From Methylobacterium terrae (GTDB lineage: Bacteria; Pseudomonadota; Alphaproteobacteria; Rhizobiales; Beijerinckiaceae): a DNA stretch of 64,000 bases. Under the pieces are notes generated by a model. That model did not search any database, was not told where the DNA came from, and was given only the letters and a program-made list of their open reading frames with translations. Positions 18,101 through 27,795 of the stretch are shown in pieces (within the stretch, counting starts at the first letter, position 1; every line of letters starts with the position of its first letter). The stretch is taken from positions 1,392,501 through 1,456,500 of the forward strand of contig NZ_CP029553.1 in the NCBI RefSeq assembly GCF_003173755.1. Reading direction: 5' to 3'. Both the position numbers and the translations under genes were made by a program.

Positions 18101-18643
18101 ATGAGAAACATCGTGCTCGCGAGCGCCTTCGGCCTCGCCCTCGCCGCCCCCGCGCTGGCGCAGGACAAGCCCGCGGCGGACAAGCCGGCGGCGCCGACGA
18201 CCTACGACGCGCCGATCGTCAACAACAAGGGGGAGACGATCGGCAAGATCGCGCTCAGGGACGGCGCCAACACGCTGGTGATGCGGGTGACGATCCAGCC
18301 CGGCGGCCTGCCGCCCGGCTGGCACGGCATCCACTTCCACGCCGTGGGGAGTTGCGCCGACACCGACAAGTTCCAGGAGTCCAAGGCGCACGTCAATCAC
18401 GACAACGCCAAGCACGGCCTGCTGAACGCGGAGGGCCCGGACGAGGGCGACCTGCCGAACGTCTACGCCAATGCCGACGGCTCGGTGAATGCCGAGGTGT
18501 CGAGCGACACGCCGCTGACCGGCGAGGGCGGCCTGAAGGACAATGACGGCTCGGCCCTGATCATCCACGCCAACGAGGACGATCACGCCACGCAGCCGAT
18601 CGGCAATGCGGGCGCCCGCATCGCCTGCTCGGTCATCAAGTAG
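18101..18643 (+). CDS. sodC: Periplasmic Cu/Zn superoxide dismutase
   Basis: The 180-residue enzyme dismutates superoxide in the periplasm. A Sec signal peptide (MRNIVLASAFGLALAAPALA) is followed by a short Lys/Ala/Pro linker and the SOD barrel. Metal ligands are visible in WHGIHFHAVGSC (HxH), AHVNHDNAKHG and the C-terminal HANEDDH. The two cysteines (CADTDKF and RIACSVIK) form the conserved disulfide. The start is chosen from the signal peptide. GAGGAG lies 11-16 bases upstream, a slightly long spacing. It is divergent from tlyA and converges on dxs across a strong hairpin. Confidence 0.95.
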   Translation: MRNIVLASAFGLALAAPALAQDKPAADKPAAPTTYDAPIVNNKGETIGKIALRDGANTLVMRVTIQPGGLPPGWHGIHFHAVGSCADTDKFQESKAHVNHDNAKHGLLNAEGPDEGDLPNVYANADGSVNAEVSSDTPLTGEGGLKDNDGSALIIHANEDDHATQPIGNAGARIACSVIK

Positions 18644-18648
18644 CCCCG

Positions 18649-18679
18649 ACCGGGCCGCGTCCGCCGGACGCGGCCCGGT
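18649..18679. terminator. Bidirectional terminator hairpin between sodC and dxs
   Basis: A perfect 14-bp stem, 18649-18662 with 18666-18679, encloses a 3-base GCC loop. It lies 5 bp after the sodC stop and 7 bp before the dxs stop, so it can serve both convergent genes. No U-tract follows on either side. Confidence 0.8.
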
Positions 18680-18686
18680 TCCGGCT

Positions 18687-20696
18687 TCAGCGCTGCCGCC
18701 GGGCGACGCTGACGACGTTGCTCGCCGTGACGTTGCCGGACGATTTGGCCTCCGGACGCGCCGGCAGGATCGCCTCGACGACCGTGACGATCGACGCCGC
18801 GTCGAGCCCGGCTTCCGCGTACATCCGATCCGGCGTGTCGTGCTCCTGGTAGCTGTCCGGCAAGGTCAGCGTCCGCACCCGCACCTTGCCGTCGTCCAGC
18901 GCCCCGCGCGACGACAACAGGTGCAGCACCATCGCCCCGAAGCCCCCGACCGACCCCTCTTCCAGCGTCACCAGGACCTCGTGGCTGCCCGCCAGGTCCA
19001 GGATCAGCGCCTCGTCCAGCGGCTTGGCGAACCGCGCATCCGCCACCGTCACGCCGATGCCCGACGCCTCCAGACGCTCCGCCGCCTTCACGGCTTCCGC
19101 CAGGCGCGTGCCGAGGCTCAGAAGCGCCACCCGCGCGCCCTCCGGACGCCGGATCACCCGGCCCTTGCCGATCGCCAGCGCCTCGCCCCGCTCCGGCAGC
19201 TCGACGCCCACGCCCTCGCCCCGCGGATAGCGGAACGCGATCGGGCCGGTGTCGTGCGCGTGCGCGGTTGCCACCATGTGCACCAGCTCGGCCTCGTCGG
19301 CCGCCGCCATCACCGTCATGTTCGGCAGGCAGCACAGATACGCCAGGTCGAACGCGCCCGCATGCGTCGCGCCGTCCGCACCCACCAGGCCGGCCCGGTC
19401 GAGGGCGAAGCGAACGGGCAGGTTCTGCAGCGCCACGTCGTGCACCAGCTGGTCGTAGCCGCGCTGCAGGAACGTCGAGTAGATCGCGCAGAACGGCTTG
19501 AACCCCTCCGTCGCCAGGCCCGCCGCGAAGGTCACCGCGTGCTGCTCGGCGATGCCGACGTCGAAGGTCCGCTCCGGATGCGCCTTCGAGAACAGGTCGA
19601 CGCCCGTCCCCGACGGCATCGCGGCGGTGATCGCCACCACCTTGTCGTCGGCGTCCGCCGCCTTGATCAGGCTCTCGCCGAACACGCGGGTATAGGCCGG
19701 GGCGTTGGGCTTGGCCTTGGTCTGCTTGCCCGACACCACGTCGAACTTCACCACCGCGTGGCCGCGGTCGGCGGCGGCCTCGGCCGGCGCGTAGCCCTTG
19801 CCCTTCTGGGTCACGACGTGGACCAGCACCGGGCCGTCGGGCGCGTCGCGCACGTTCTTGAGGACGGGGAGCAGGTGGTCGAGGTTGTGGCCGTCGATCG
19901 GGCCGACGTAGTGGAAGCCGAGTTCCTCGAACATCGTGCCGCCGCCGGCCAGGATGCCGCGCGCGTACTCTTCCGCCCGCGCGGCGGTGTCGTAGATCGC
20001 CTTCGGCAGGAGGCGGCCGAACTGCTTGGCGGTGTCGCGCAAGCTCCGGTAGGTGTCGCCCGAGACGAGCCGCGCGAGGTAGGACGACATGGCGCCGACC
20101 GGGGGCGCGATCGACATGTCGTTGTCGTTGAGGATGACGACGAGGCGCGACTTCAACGCGCCGGCATTGTTCATCGCCTCGTAGGCCATGCCGGCCGAGA
20201 TCGAGCCGTCGCCGATGACGGCCACGACGTTGCGGCGCGGCGGCGTCTCGCCGCGGGCCTTCGCGGCGGCGTCCGCGAGGTCGCGGCCGATGGCCATGCC
20301 GAGGCCCGCGGAGATGGAGGTGGAGGAATGCGCCGCGCCGAAGGGGTCGTAGGGGCTCTCGGAGCGCTTGGTGAAGCCCGAGAGGCCGCCGCCCTGGCGC
20401 AGCGTCCGGATGCGGTCGCGCCGTCCGGTGAGGATCTTGTGGGGGTAGGCCTGGTGGCCGACGTCCCAGATGATGCGGTCGTCGGGGGTGTTGAAGACGT
20501 AGTGGAGGGCGACGGTGAGCTCGATGACGCCGAGGCCCGCGCCGAGATGGCCGCCGGTGACCGAGACGGCGTCGATGGTCTCGGCGCGCAGCTCCGCGGC
20601 GAGCTGCGTCAGGTCGCTCTCGGGCAGCTGGCGCAGGTCCGCGGGGACGCGGACGCGGTCGAGGAGGGGAAGGTTGAGCGGTGACACCGGAGCCAT
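18687..20696 (-). CDS. dxs: 1-deoxy-D-xylulose-5-phosphate synthase
   Basis: This 669-residue TPP enzyme condenses pyruvate and glyceraldehyde 3-phosphate to DXP, the first step of the MEP isoprenoid route (carotenoids, hopanoids, quinones). The TPP motif [18 protein letters not shown] lies near residue 150 and [15 protein letters not shown] near 75. The transketolase pyrimidine-domain segment [15 protein letters not shown] is near 430. The C-terminal transketolase domain is intact. ATG at 20696 gives [10 protein letters not shown]; a GTG two codons upstream is an alternative. xseB lies 54-60 bp upstream on the same strand, a linkage found widely in Alphaproteobacteria. Confidence 0.97.
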   Translation of the reverse strand: MAPVSPLNLPLLDRVRVPADLRQLPESDLTQLAAELRAETIDAVSVTGGHLGAGLGVIELTVALHYVFNTPDDRIIWDVGHQAYPHKILTGRRDRIRTLRQGGGLSGFTKRSESPYDPFGAAHSSTSISAGLGMAIGRDLADAAAKARGETPPRRNVVAVIGDGSISAGMAYEAMNNAGALKSRLVVILNDNDMSIAPPVGAMSSYLARLVSGDTYRSLRDTAKQFGRLLPKAIYDTAARAEEYARGILAGGGTMFEELGFHYVGPIDGHNLDHLLPVLKNVRDAPDGPVLVHVVTQKGKGYAPAEAAADRGHAVVKFDVVSGKQTKAKPNAPAYTRVFGESLIKAADADDKVVAITAAMPSGTGVDLFSKAHPERTFDVGIAEQHAVTFAAGLATEGFKPFCAIYSTFLQRGYDQLVHDVALQNLPVRFALDRAGLVGADGATHAGAFDLAYLCCLPNMTVMAAADEAELVHMVATAHAHDTGPIAFRYPRGEGVGVELPERGEALAIGKGRVIRRPEGARVALLSLGTRLAEAVKAAERLEASGIGVTVADARFAKPLDEALILDLAGSHEVLVTLEEGSVGGFGAMVLHLLSSRGALDDGKVRVRTLTLPDSYQEHDTPDRMYAEAGLDAASIVTVVEAILPARPEAKSSGNVTASNVVSVARRQR

Positions 20697-20756
20697 CCTC
20701 ACGTCCGGAAGGAGAAGACCCGCCGCCGGCGCGCGGGGCGGGATGAATGGGAGCGA

Positions 20757-21047
20757 TCAGGCGACATCGAGCGGCGCCGTCCCGGCGGCGCGTCCGTCCG
20801 CCCCGAGGGTGATGCGCTGGATGCGCGCCTCGGCGCGCTGCAGCAGCGTCTCGCAGTGGCGCTTGAGGGCCTCGCCGCGCTCGTAGATCGCGACGGACTC
20901 GTCGAGCGGCACGTTGCCCTGTTCCAGGCGCTGGACGATGCCCTCGAGTTCCTCGAGGGCTTTCTCGAACGGCAGGTCCGCGGTTCCGGTCGGGCCGGCG
21001 GGTACGGAGACGGCCGCGCGGCTGGCATCGGACCGGGCTGCGGACAT
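20757..21047 (-). CDS. xseB: Exodeoxyribonuclease VII small subunit
   Basis: The 96-residue product matches XseB, which forms the XseA-XseB exonuclease that degrades single-stranded DNA. The conserved helical core is [20 protein letters not shown] (residues 25-44) followed by [20 protein letters not shown]. The first 24 residues are a variable Ala/Ser-rich leader. It lies just upstream of dxs and probably shares its transcript; a 140-bp gap separates it from the upstream phosphatase gene. xseA is not in the window. Confidence 0.93.
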   Translation of the reverse strand: MSAARSDASRAAVSVPAGPTGTADLPFEKALEELEGIVQRLEQGNVPLDESVAIYERGEALKRHCETLLQRAEARIQRITLGADGRAAGTAPLDVA

Positions 21048-21187
21048 GCGCTACTCTACTCCCATGATGAGCGTTGGGTTATGGCGATGAGGATCGCGCG
21101 AAACAACCCTTCGGCGGTGCCACGGGGTGGAGACCGGGCCGCTCATGCCTGTTTGCGCGCCAGGGCTGCGTTTCGGCCACAGTGGAA

Positions 21188-21700
21188 TCACTCGACGGTG
21201 AGGCTGAAGGGTTCGCCCTCGAAAGCGTCCTCGCCGCGACCGATCGCCGCGATCGCCGCCACCATCCGCCCGTCCCGCCCGAGCATCGCGTCCGCGACCG
21301 CGACGAGGCGGCGATTCGGGGTCGCCGAGGGCGAGGCCCGGCGCAGGTCGCGGGCGATCTCGGCCTCGTCCCGGTCGGGCCGCAGGGCGCAGGTCGCGAT
21401 GAAGGCGGCGGCCGTCGAGCGGCTGATGCCGGCGTAGCAGTGGATCACCAGGGGCTGGGCCCGGTCCCAGGCGCGCACGAAATCGAGGAGCCGGCGCACA
21501 TGGGCCTCGTCCGGCAGGACGTGGCCGTCGAGGGCGTCGGTGATGTCGCTGATGCCGACGAACAGGTGGTCGGCTTCGGCGATGGTGGGCGGTCGCGTCA
21601 CCGGCGTGCCGACATTGATGAGGGTCACGACCTGGCGCGCGCCGGTCGCCGCGACGGTCTCGGGCAGGCGGGACAGGGCGCACACGTGCAGGGTCGGCAT
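21188..21700 (-). CDS. Dual-specificity-type protein tyrosine phosphatase
   Basis: The 170-residue protein carries the PTP loop HCYAGISRSTAA (about residues 96-107), matching HCxxGxxRS/T with catalytic Cys and Arg. LINVGTPVTRPPTI and a short acidic segment further upstream may supply the general acid. No signal peptide is present. Small alphaproteobacterial proteins of this type dephosphorylate Tyr/Ser/Thr or nucleotide/phosphoinositide substrates; the substrate here is unknown. It lies 19 bp downstream of the HD hydrolase gene on the same strand and likely shares its operon. Confidence 0.82.
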   Translation of the reverse strand: MPTLHVCALSRLPETVAATGARQVVTLINVGTPVTRPPTIAEADHLFVGISDITDALDGHVLPDEAHVRRLLDFVRAWDRAQPLVIHCYAGISRSTAAAFIATCALRPDRDEAEIARDLRRASPSATPNRRLVAVADAMLGRDGRMVAAIAAIGRGEDAFEGEPFSLTVE

Positions 21701-21719
21701 GGCGGCGGATGATCCTTGT

Positions 21720-22334
21720 CTACGAGGCCGTGGCCGGCTGCATCGCCGCGGCGAGGGCGTGGAAGCGGGCGAGGAAGGCCCCTTGCGCCTCGGCGGTCGG
21801 CCAGGGCTCCAGCAGGGCGTCGAGGGAGGCGTCGACCCGGTCGGGCTTGCCGAACACCCGCACGGCCTCGATCTGCGAGAAGCCGGCGAGCCGCGTCGCC
21901 TCGAGATAGGCGCTCAGCCGGTCGGCCCGCTTGATCAGGTGCTGCATCGCGGCCGTCGGCGCCGGCGAGAGGCCGAAGCGCAGGCGGATCGCCGCCAGCA
22001 GCCGGTTCTCCACCGCCTTGTAGGAATGGCCGATCGCCGCCTTGAACGGCGAGATGATGTCGCCGATCACGTATTCGGGTGCGTCGTGCAGGAGCAGCTC
22101 CAGCCGCCCGGCGGCGGGGATGCCGGGCTCGTAGGCGCCGCCGATCGCCTCGACGAGCAGCGCGTGCTGCGCCACCGAGAAGACGTGCGGGCCGGCGGTC
22201 TGCCCGTTCCAGCGCGCCACGCGGGCGAGGCCGTGGGCGATGTCGGCGATCTCGACGTCGAGGGGCGACGGGTCGAGGAGGTCGAGGCGCCGCCCCGACA
22301 GCATCCGCTGCCACGCCCGGGGCTGGCCGCTCAC
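21720..22334 (-). CDS. HD-domain hydrolase, YfbR-like
   Basis: The 204-residue protein has the HD metal-site pattern: PHVFSVAQHALLVEAI (His), LLLHDAPEYVIGDI (HD pair) and a late Asp in IKRADRLSAYLEA. YfbR-type HD proteins are 5'-deoxynucleotidases; related family members act on other nucleotides. A GTG start at 22334 overlaps the tag stop by 4 bases (GTGA), typical of coupled translation; an internal ATG at MLSGRR is a weaker alternative. It forms an operon with tag and the phosphatase gene. Confidence 0.82.
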   Translation of the reverse strand: MSGQPRAWQRMLSGRRLDLLDPSPLDVEIADIAHGLARVARWNGQTAGPHVFSVAQHALLVEAIGGAYEPGIPAAGRLELLLHDAPEYVIGDIISPFKAAIGHSYKAVENRLLAAIRLRFGLSPAPTAAMQHLIKRADRLSAYLEATRLAGFSQIEAVRVFGKPDRVDASLDALLEPWPTAEAQGAFLARFHALAAAMQPATAS

Positions 22335-22960
22335 GCCGTTCCCCCGAGGCCACCTGGCCCCGGCAGGGCAGCGCAGGGGGCATGGCGGCAGCAGCCGACG
22401 AGGTGGTCGTTGATCATGCCGACCGCCTGCATGAAGGCGTAGACGATGGTCGGGCCGCAGAAGCCGAAGCCCTCCGCCCTGAGCGCCTTCGAGACCGCCC
22501 GCGAGACCGCGCTCTCGGTCGGGATGTCGGCGCGGGTCTCCGGGCGCGGCTGGAGCGGGCGCCCGTCGACGAAGTCCCACAGGAAGGCCGAGAAGCCGGG
22601 GCCGCGCTCCTGGATCGCCAGGTAGGATCGCGCGCTGCGGATCGTCGCCTCGATCTTGGCGCGGTTGCGGATGATGCCGGTATCCTGCATCAGCGCCTCG
22701 ACCTCCGCCGGACCGAACCGCGCGATCGCCTCGGGCGCGAAGCCCGCGAAGGCACTCCGGAAACCGTCGCGCCGGCGCAGGATGGTGATCCAGGACAGGC
22801 CGGCCTGGAACCCGTCGAGGATCAGCTTCTCGTAGAGGGCGCGGTCGTCGTGCTCCGGCACGCCCCACTCGGTGTCGTGGTAGGCGACGTAGAGCGGGTC
22901 GGTGCCCGGCCACCAGCAGCGCTGGCAGCCGTCGGGATGCGGGATCAATCCGGTCGACAT
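22331..22960 (-). CDS. tag: DNA-3-methyladenine glycosylase I
   Basis: The 209-residue enzyme excises 3-methyladenine from alkylated DNA. The N-terminal CQRCWW and YHDTEWG and the C-terminal NDHLVGCCRH supply the Cys/His zinc-binding set typical of Tag. YEKLILDGFQAGLSWITIL is the family core (about residue 43). The C-terminus has about 13 Gly/Pro/Ala residues beyond the conserved domain. It is the first gene of a coupled tag-HD-phosphatase unit; no alkA or ada is nearby. Confidence 0.94.
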   Translation of the reverse strand: MSTGLIPHPDGCQRCWWPGTDPLYVAYHDTEWGVPEHDDRALYEKLILDGFQAGLSWITILRRRDGFRSAFAGFAPEAIARFGPAEVEALMQDTGIIRNRAKIEATIRSARSYLAIQERGPGFSAFLWDFVDGRPLQPRPETRADIPTESAVSRAVSKALRAEGFGFCGPTIVYAFMQAVGMINDHLVGCCRHAPCAALPGPGGLGGTA

Positions 22961-22996
22961 CCGGTGTCGTGTAGCGGGGGCTGACCGGAACGCAAC

Positions 22997-23893
22997 CTAC
23001 TCGACGAACTCGGCGGCCGCGAAACCCTGCAGGTAGAGGAGCCCCGTGAGGTCGCCGTGGTCGATGCGCGCATGCGCGGCGGCGGCGACCGCGGGCTTGG
23101 CGCGGAACGCCACGCCGAGACCCGCCTCCTCCAGCATCGCCAGGTCGTTGGCGCCGTCGCCGACCGCGAGCGTCTCGGCCGGGTCGAGGGCGAAGCGGGT
23201 GCGCAGCTCGATCAGCGCGGCGCGCTTGGCGTCGCGCCCGACGATCGGCTCCGCGACAGTGCCGGCGAGCGTTCCGCCCTCGGTCTCGAGCCGGTTCGAG
23301 CGGTGCTCGTCGAACCCGATCCTCGCCGCCACCGGCCCGGTGAACAGGGTGAAGCCGCCCGAGACCAGGGCCGTGTAGGCGCCGTGCGCCTTGAGCGTGC
23401 GGACCAGGGTGCGCCCGCCCGGCGTCAGGGTGATGCGCCCGGCGATCACCTCGTCGATGGCGCCGAGCGGCAGCCCTTTCAGCAGGGCGACGCGCTCGCG
23501 CAACGCCGGCTCGAAGGCGATCTCGCCCCGCATCGCCCGCTCGGTGATCGCCGCGACGTGGTCCTTGAGGCCGACCTGGTCGGCGAGCTCGTCGATGCAT
23601 TCCTGGCCGATCATGGTGGAATCCATGTCGGCGAGGAACAGGCGCTTGCGCCGGTGGGGGCCTGCGACCTGGACCGCCACGTCGATCGGCTCGCCGCCGA
23701 GCGCCGCGCGCAGGCGCCCGGCGAGGCCTGGAGCCGCCTCGGGCGCGCCCTCGACCAGGATCTCGGCGGCGACCTCGCCGTGCAGGATGCGCGGCTGGTG
23801 CTCGGTCGCCAGCACCCGCCGGGCTTCGGCCAGCACCGCGTCGGTGATGGCGGGGCGCTCCGGGTTTGCTATCAGGGTGGCGACCAGGGTCAT
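22997..23893 (-). CDS. serB: Phosphoserine phosphatase
   Basis: This 298-residue HAD-family enzyme dephosphorylates O-phosphoserine in serine biosynthesis. An N-terminal ACT-like regulatory region (about 1-75) precedes the HAD core. The nucleophile motif [17 protein letters not shown] (DxDST) is near residue 90. The Ser motif [11 protein letters not shown] follows, and [14 protein letters not shown] lies near residue 245. The start at MTLVATL is the first ATG compatible with the ACT region; the longer open frame upstream runs into the divergent miaA promoter. The gene is divergent from miaA with a 61-bp shared intergenic region. Confidence 0.95.
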   Translation of the reverse strand: MTLVATLIANPERPAITDAVLAEARRVLATEHQPRILHGEVAAEILVEGAPEAAPGLAGRLRAALGGEPIDVAVQVAGPHRRKRLFLADMDSTMIGQECIDELADQVGLKDHVAAITERAMRGEIAFEPALRERVALLKGLPLGAIDEVIAGRITLTPGGRTLVRTLKAHGAYTALVSGGFTLFTGPVAARIGFDEHRSNRLETEGGTLAGTVAEPIVGRDAKRAALIELRTRFALDPAETLAVGDGANDLAMLEEAGLGVAFRAKPAVAAAAHARIDHGDLTGLLYLQGFAAAEFVE

Positions 23894-23954
23894 CGGGGAT
23901 CTCGGGCTCGTCTTCTCGCGGCGCGTCCCGCCCGCGCGCGAGGAAGGGGCAGGC

Positions 23955-24887
23955 ATGGACGGGCGGGTTCGGGCGATCCTCATCGCAGGGCCGACCGCCT
24001 CGGGCAAGTCGGCGCTCGCGCTGGCGCTCGCCCGCCGGCACGGCGGCACGGTGATCAACGCCGATTCGATGCAGGTCTACCGCGATCTGCGCCTCCTGAC
24101 CGCCCGGCCCGCGCCCGACGAGGAGGCGCGGGCGCCCCACCGCCTCTACGGCACGGTCGACGGCGCGGTGAACTTCTCCGTCGGCCACTATCTGGCGGAG
24201 GCTGGCGCGGCCCTGCGCGAGGCCTGGGCGGCGGGCAGCCTGCCGATCGTGGTCGGGGGCACCGGGCTCTACTTCACCGGGTTGACCGAGGGCCTGTCGG
24301 AGATCCCGCCGGTCTCGGAAGCGGTGCGGGCGGAGGTGCGGGCGGAGGCCGAGGGGCGCGCGACGCCGGACCTGCACGCCGCCCTCGCCGGTCGCGATCC
24401 GGAGGGCGCCGCCCGCCTCGACCCGAACGACCGCCTGCGGGTGCTGCGGGCGCTCGAGGTGCTGGCCGCAACCGGCCGGCCGATCGCCGCCTTCCACGCC
24501 GCGCGCCGGCCGGGCCCGCTCACCGGCTTGCCCTGCACAAGGCTCTTCCTCACCCCGGACCGCGAGACCTTGCGGGCACGGATTGACGCCCGCTTCCTCG
24601 CCATGATGGCGGCCGGCGCCCTCGACGAAGTCCGGGCGCTCGCCGCCCGCGGCCTCGACCCGATGCTGCCGGTGATGCGCGCCCACGGCGTGCCGGGGCT
24701 GATCGCCCACCTGCGCGGGGCACTCTCCGGCGACGAGGCCGTGGCGCGGGGCCAGGCGGATACGCGGCGCTACGCCAAGCGGCAGGTGACGTGGTTCCGC
24801 CACCAGGCCGGACCGGACTGGACGTGGGTGACGCCGGAGGCGGCGATGGCGGGGGTGGCGGCGGGACTATGGGACCGGCCGCGCTGA
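23955..24887 (+). CDS. miaA: tRNA dimethylallyltransferase
   Basis: The 310-residue enzyme transfers a dimethylallyl group to N6 of A37 in tRNAs reading UNN codons. The P-loop [17 protein letters not shown] (residues 9-25) is present. The family motifs [18 protein letters not shown] and [16 protein letters not shown] and the late [13 protein letters not shown] are also intact. A GAGGAAGGGG site precedes the start. It consumes the dimethylallyl diphosphate made by the route that begins with dxs in this window, though the two are not co-transcribed. No gene follows for about 200 bp. Confidence 0.96.
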   Translation: MDGRVRAILIAGPTASGKSALALALARRHGGTVINADSMQVYRDLRLLTARPAPDEEARAPHRLYGTVDGAVNFSVGHYLAEAGAALREAWAAGSLPIVVGGTGLYFTGLTEGLSEIPPVSEAVRAEVRAEAEGRATPDLHAALAGRDPEGAARLDPNDRLRVLRALEVLAATGRPIAAFHAARRPGPLTGLPCTRLFLTPDRETLRARIDARFLAMMAAGALDEVRALAARGLDPMLPVMRAHGVPGLIAHLRGALSGDEAVARGQADTRRYAKRQVTWFRHQAGPDWTWVTPEAAMAGVAAGLWDRPR

Positions 24888-25090
24888 CGCAAGGCCTGGA
24901 GGGCCTGCCGGTCCGGGCATCCGGTCGCCGCACATCGGTGCCCGGGGTACTATCGGACTTTCTTGAACGCTCTCAGTGATTTATCGGACGATCCTGAGAA
25001 CGCGACAGAGCTGGCCGCGCCGTGAGGCACGACGACCGGAGAGGATGAGCAGATCCGGGCAAGTGGCTGCGGATATGAACTGTTTCCCGC

Positions 25091-27169
25091 TCAGGCTCGC
25101 CTGCGCCGCCCCTCCAGCAGCCACATCGCCAGGACGGCCGCCGCCAGGGCCGCCAGCGCCGCGAGGCCGAGGCCGAGGGGGTAGACCGAGACGCCGCGCA
25201 CCGCCGCGCTGTCGCTCGGGCGGAAGCCGATCCAGTCCGAGCCGGCGAGCCGCCCCGAGCGGGCGATCTGCAGGCGCGGGATGGCGATCCCGCCCCCGGC
25301 CTCGGCGAGGCGGCGCACCGAGCCGCCGGTGGCCTCGGCGAGCCCGCGCAGGCGCTCGGTGTCGCTGAACACGTCGACGAGTTCGCGCGGATTCGCGGGC
25401 CCGACGCTCACGAAGGCGACGAGGGCGCCCGCCCGCAGGGTGTGCAGCCCGAGTTCGTCGGCCTCGAAGGCGGCGGCGAACAGGCCCGGCTTGTCGGGAT
25501 TGAGCGTCAGGGTGCGGGCCTTGCCGCTCGGCGCCGTCACGGTGACGGGCTCGGCGGTGTCGCCCATGGTCTGGCGCTCGACCCGGACCTCGCGGCCGTG
25601 GCCGGTGGCGGTCGCCCGCAGGGCCTCCTCCTCGAGGGCCGGCTCCTTCATCAGCCAGTGGCCGAGGCGGCGCAGCAGGTCGAGATGCGGCCCGCCGCCC
25701 TCGTAGCCCCGGGCCCAGAGCCAGGCATGGTCGGAGAGGAGCAGCGCCACCCGGCCCTTGTCCTCGCGGGAGAGCGCGAGCAGCGGCAGCGAATCGGCGC
25801 CGGCCATGATCGGGGTGACGCCGGGGCGGACCTCGGCGCCGATCAGGCGCAGCCAGTCGCCCCAGGCCGGGGGCGAGGCGTCGGAGCCCGGCAGGTCGCG
25901 GGTGACCGGGTGGCGCTGGCCGCTGCCCGTCAGCGCCGCCTTGTAGGGCCGCTCGACCACGCGGCCATTGGGCTCGCCCGGCAGGATCGCGGCGAGTCGC
26001 GTGCGGGCGAGGCTGGCGGCGGAGGCGAATTCCGGCCCGGCGGCGATCAGGAGCGCCCCGCCCTCGCGCACGTAGCGGACGATGTTGTCGAAGTAGCTCG
26101 ACGGCAGCACGCTCTGGTTGGCGTAGCGGTCGAAGATGATGAGATCGAAATCCTTGATCTTCTGCTGGAACAGCTCGCGGGTCGGGAAGGCGATCAGCGA
26201 GAGCTCCGAGATCGGGGTGCCGTCCTGCTTCTCCGGCGGGCGCAGGATGGTGAAGTGGACGAGGTCGACGTTGGCGTCGGACTTCAGCAGGTTGCGCCAG
26301 GTCCGCTCGCCGGCATGGGGCTCGCCGGAGACGAGCAGCACGCGCAGCTTCTCGCGGATGCCCTCGATCGGCAGCACCGCGCGGTTGTTGGCGGTGGTGA
26401 GCTCGCCCGGCAGCGCCTCGGCCTCGATCTCGACCACGTTGGGGCCCCCGTGCTCGACCCGCAGGGTCAGGTTGAAGGGCTGGCCGGTGCGCACGGACTG
26501 GCGCACCACCTCCTCGCCGTCGCGGCGCACCGTCACCACCGCCGCGCCGGTGCCGCCGCGCTCCATCACCTCGGCCCGGATGGTCTGGTCGCGCCCGACG
26601 ATGCCGAAGCGCGGCGCCTCGATCAGGCGGATCTGCCGGTCGCGCTCGTCGGGCCGGCCGGTGACCAGAACGTGGAGCGGCGCCTTGAAGCTTGCGGATG
26701 CGAGGTTCGCCGGGATGTCGTGGACGACGCCGTCGGTGAGCATCACGACGCCGGCGAGCCGGTCCGGCGGCACGTCGGCGAGCGCGCTCGACAGGGCGGT
26801 GAACAGCCGCGTGCCCTCGTCGCCGCCGGCCTCCGGCACGTCGACGAAGCGCGGCTCGATCTCGGCGAGCGTGCCGAGGCGCCGCTGCAGCTCGGCGCGG
26901 ACCCGGTCGGTCATCGCCGGCCGGTCGCCGAGCCCCTGCGAGCCCGACCGGTCGACCACGACCGCGACCACGTCCCTGACCGGCTCGCGCTCCTCCTGGA
27001 CCAGCGAGGGATTGGCGAGCGCCAGCAGCACCAGGGCGAGGACGAGGACGCGCAGCAGCGCCACCGACCCGCGGGCGAGGACCGCGACCACGGCGAGGAG
27101 CGCGGCGAGCCCGGCCAGGGCCCAGAGGACCGGGACGGGGATGAGGGGGGCGAGGCTGAGGCTCAGCAT
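25091..27169 (-). CDS. Membrane-anchored VWA/glutamine-amidotransferase-like protein of a MoxR operon
   Basis: The 692-residue protein has two N-terminal membrane segments (about 10-30 and 34-52). A periplasmic VWA-like region (VVAVVVDRSGSQGL near residue 68; VVMLTDGVVHD near 140) follows, with beta domains after it. LLIAAGPEFASAASLA (about 375) belongs to a class I amidotransferase-like fold. A C-terminal membrane helix with an Arg-rich tail completes it (LGLAALAALAAAVLAMWLLE). It is the last gene of the MoxR-DUF58-DUF4159 unit, resembling Bat-type operons. Function is unknown; it may act with MoxR in envelope protein maturation. The ribosome-binding site is poor and the start overlaps the DUF559 stop by 7 bases. 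Confidence 0.75.
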   Translation of the reverse strand: MLSLSLAPLIPVPVLWALAGLAALLAVVAVLARGSVALLRVLVLALVLLALANPSLVQEEREPVRDVVAVVVDRSGSQGLGDRPAMTDRVRAELQRRLGTLAEIEPRFVDVPEAGGDEGTRLFTALSSALADVPPDRLAGVVMLTDGVVHDIPANLASASFKAPLHVLVTGRPDERDRQIRLIEAPRFGIVGRDQTIRAEVMERGGTGAAVVTVRRDGEEVVRQSVRTGQPFNLTLRVEHGGPNVVEIEAEALPGELTTANNRAVLPIEGIREKLRVLLVSGEPHAGERTWRNLLKSDANVDLVHFTILRPPEKQDGTPISELSLIAFPTRELFQQKIKDFDLIIFDRYANQSVLPSSYFDNIVRYVREGGALLIAAGPEFASAASLARTRLAAILPGEPNGRVVERPYKAALTGSGQRHPVTRDLPGSDASPPAWGDWLRLIGAEVRPGVTPIMAGADSLPLLALSREDKGRVALLLSDHAWLWARGYEGGGPHLDLLRRLGHWLMKEPALEEEALRATATGHGREVRVERQTMGDTAEPVTVTAPSGKARTLTLNPDKPGLFAAAFEADELGLHTLRAGALVAFVSVGPANPRELVDVFSDTERLRGLAEATGGSVRRLAEAGGGIAIPRLQIARSGRLAGSDWIGFRPSDSAAVRGVSVYPLGLGLAALAALAAAVLAMWLLEGRRRRA

Positions 27170-27600
27170 GAGAATGTCTCTGGGCTGCGGTTTCGCCCGT
27201 GGGGCGGCCGCAGGTCGTGAGGGTCGTGCGCAGCGGTCGGCGCTTGCGGGGCCCCCTCATTTGTCGGGGAAGCCGCATCAGCGATCCGGTGCAGCACGGC
27301 GTCGAGATCGGACAGTACGTCCTCGTTCTTGAATCGCAGCAGGCAGAAGCCCAGGCGTTCGATCTCCTCGGTTCGCTTGGCGTCGTAGTCACGGTGCCAC
27401 TCGTGCTGGCGACCGTCGAGTTCGACGATCAGTTTGCGCTCAAGGCAGAGAAAGTCGACCGTATAGAGCAGGAGGGGCACCTGTCGCTTGAACTTGAGCC
27501 CATGAAGCCGGCGCCCACGGAGCGCCGTCCAGAGACGATCCTCGGCGGAGGTCGCCTGCTGACGTAAAATCCTGGCAAACTGCCTGGGTTCTCGTGCCAT
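27163..27600 (-). CDS. DUF559 protein, Vsr-like PD-(D/E)XK nuclease fold
   Basis: The 145-residue protein carries a DUF559 domain (about 1-112). Visible features are FARILRQQATSAEDRLW at the N-terminus, TVDFLCLERKLIVELDGRQH with candidate catalytic Asp and Glu, then GFCLLRFKNEDVL. DUF559 is related to very-short-patch-repair endonucleases; its activity is not established. The last 30 or so residues look like read-through of the leader of the downstream gene. Its start lies 31 bp from a long inverted-repeat element, and the two together separate genes of the MoxR operon that would otherwise be adjacent. This suggests joint insertion. Expression is probably from the operon promoter. Confidence 0.85.
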   Translation of the reverse strand: MAREPRQFARILRQQATSAEDRLWTALRGRRLHGLKFKRQVPLLLYTVDFLCLERKLIVELDGRQHEWHRDYDAKRTEEIERLGFCLLRFKNEDVLSDLDAVLHRIADAASPTNEGAPQAPTAAHDPHDLRPPHGRNRSPETFSC

Positions 27601-27630
27601 GCTCTGTGCTGTCCCACGAAGACTATGAGA

Positions 27631-27795
27631 GCGCGGGATCCCCTCTCCCGTGTGGGAGAGGGGTTAGGGGTGAGGGTGCTACGGTTCTAAGGCCGGCTCG
27701 TCCGTCGCGCTGCCAGCACCACGCTCAGCGATTTACACTGAGGCGTGTCACCCTCACCCCTACCCCTCTCCCACACGGGAGAGGGGATCCCGCGC
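27631..27795. repeat. 165-bp inverted-repeat element, copy A
   Basis: Left arm 27631-27678 and right arm 27749-27795 are inverted copies differing by a single-base indel. Each arm contains its own perfect hairpin (CCCCTCTCCC loop GGGAGAGGGG). The 70-bp spacer includes GCTGCCAGCACCACG at 27709-27723, then CTCAGCGATTTA. The same core recurs in copy B at 47.8 kb and, more weakly, in copy C at 15.7 kb. The element lies between the DUF4159 stop and the DUF559 start inside one operon. It encodes nothing recognisable. It is non-autonomous, MITE- or REP-like in form. Confidence 0.85.

Noticed and set aside
18606..20684. Long plus-strand frame opposite dxs
   Set aside because: Antisense to an unambiguous dxs; composition is that of a shadow frame.
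27631..27795. CRISPR-like or tandem repeat array
   Set aside because: Only two inverted arms are present, with no regular spacer series; no cas genes are found.
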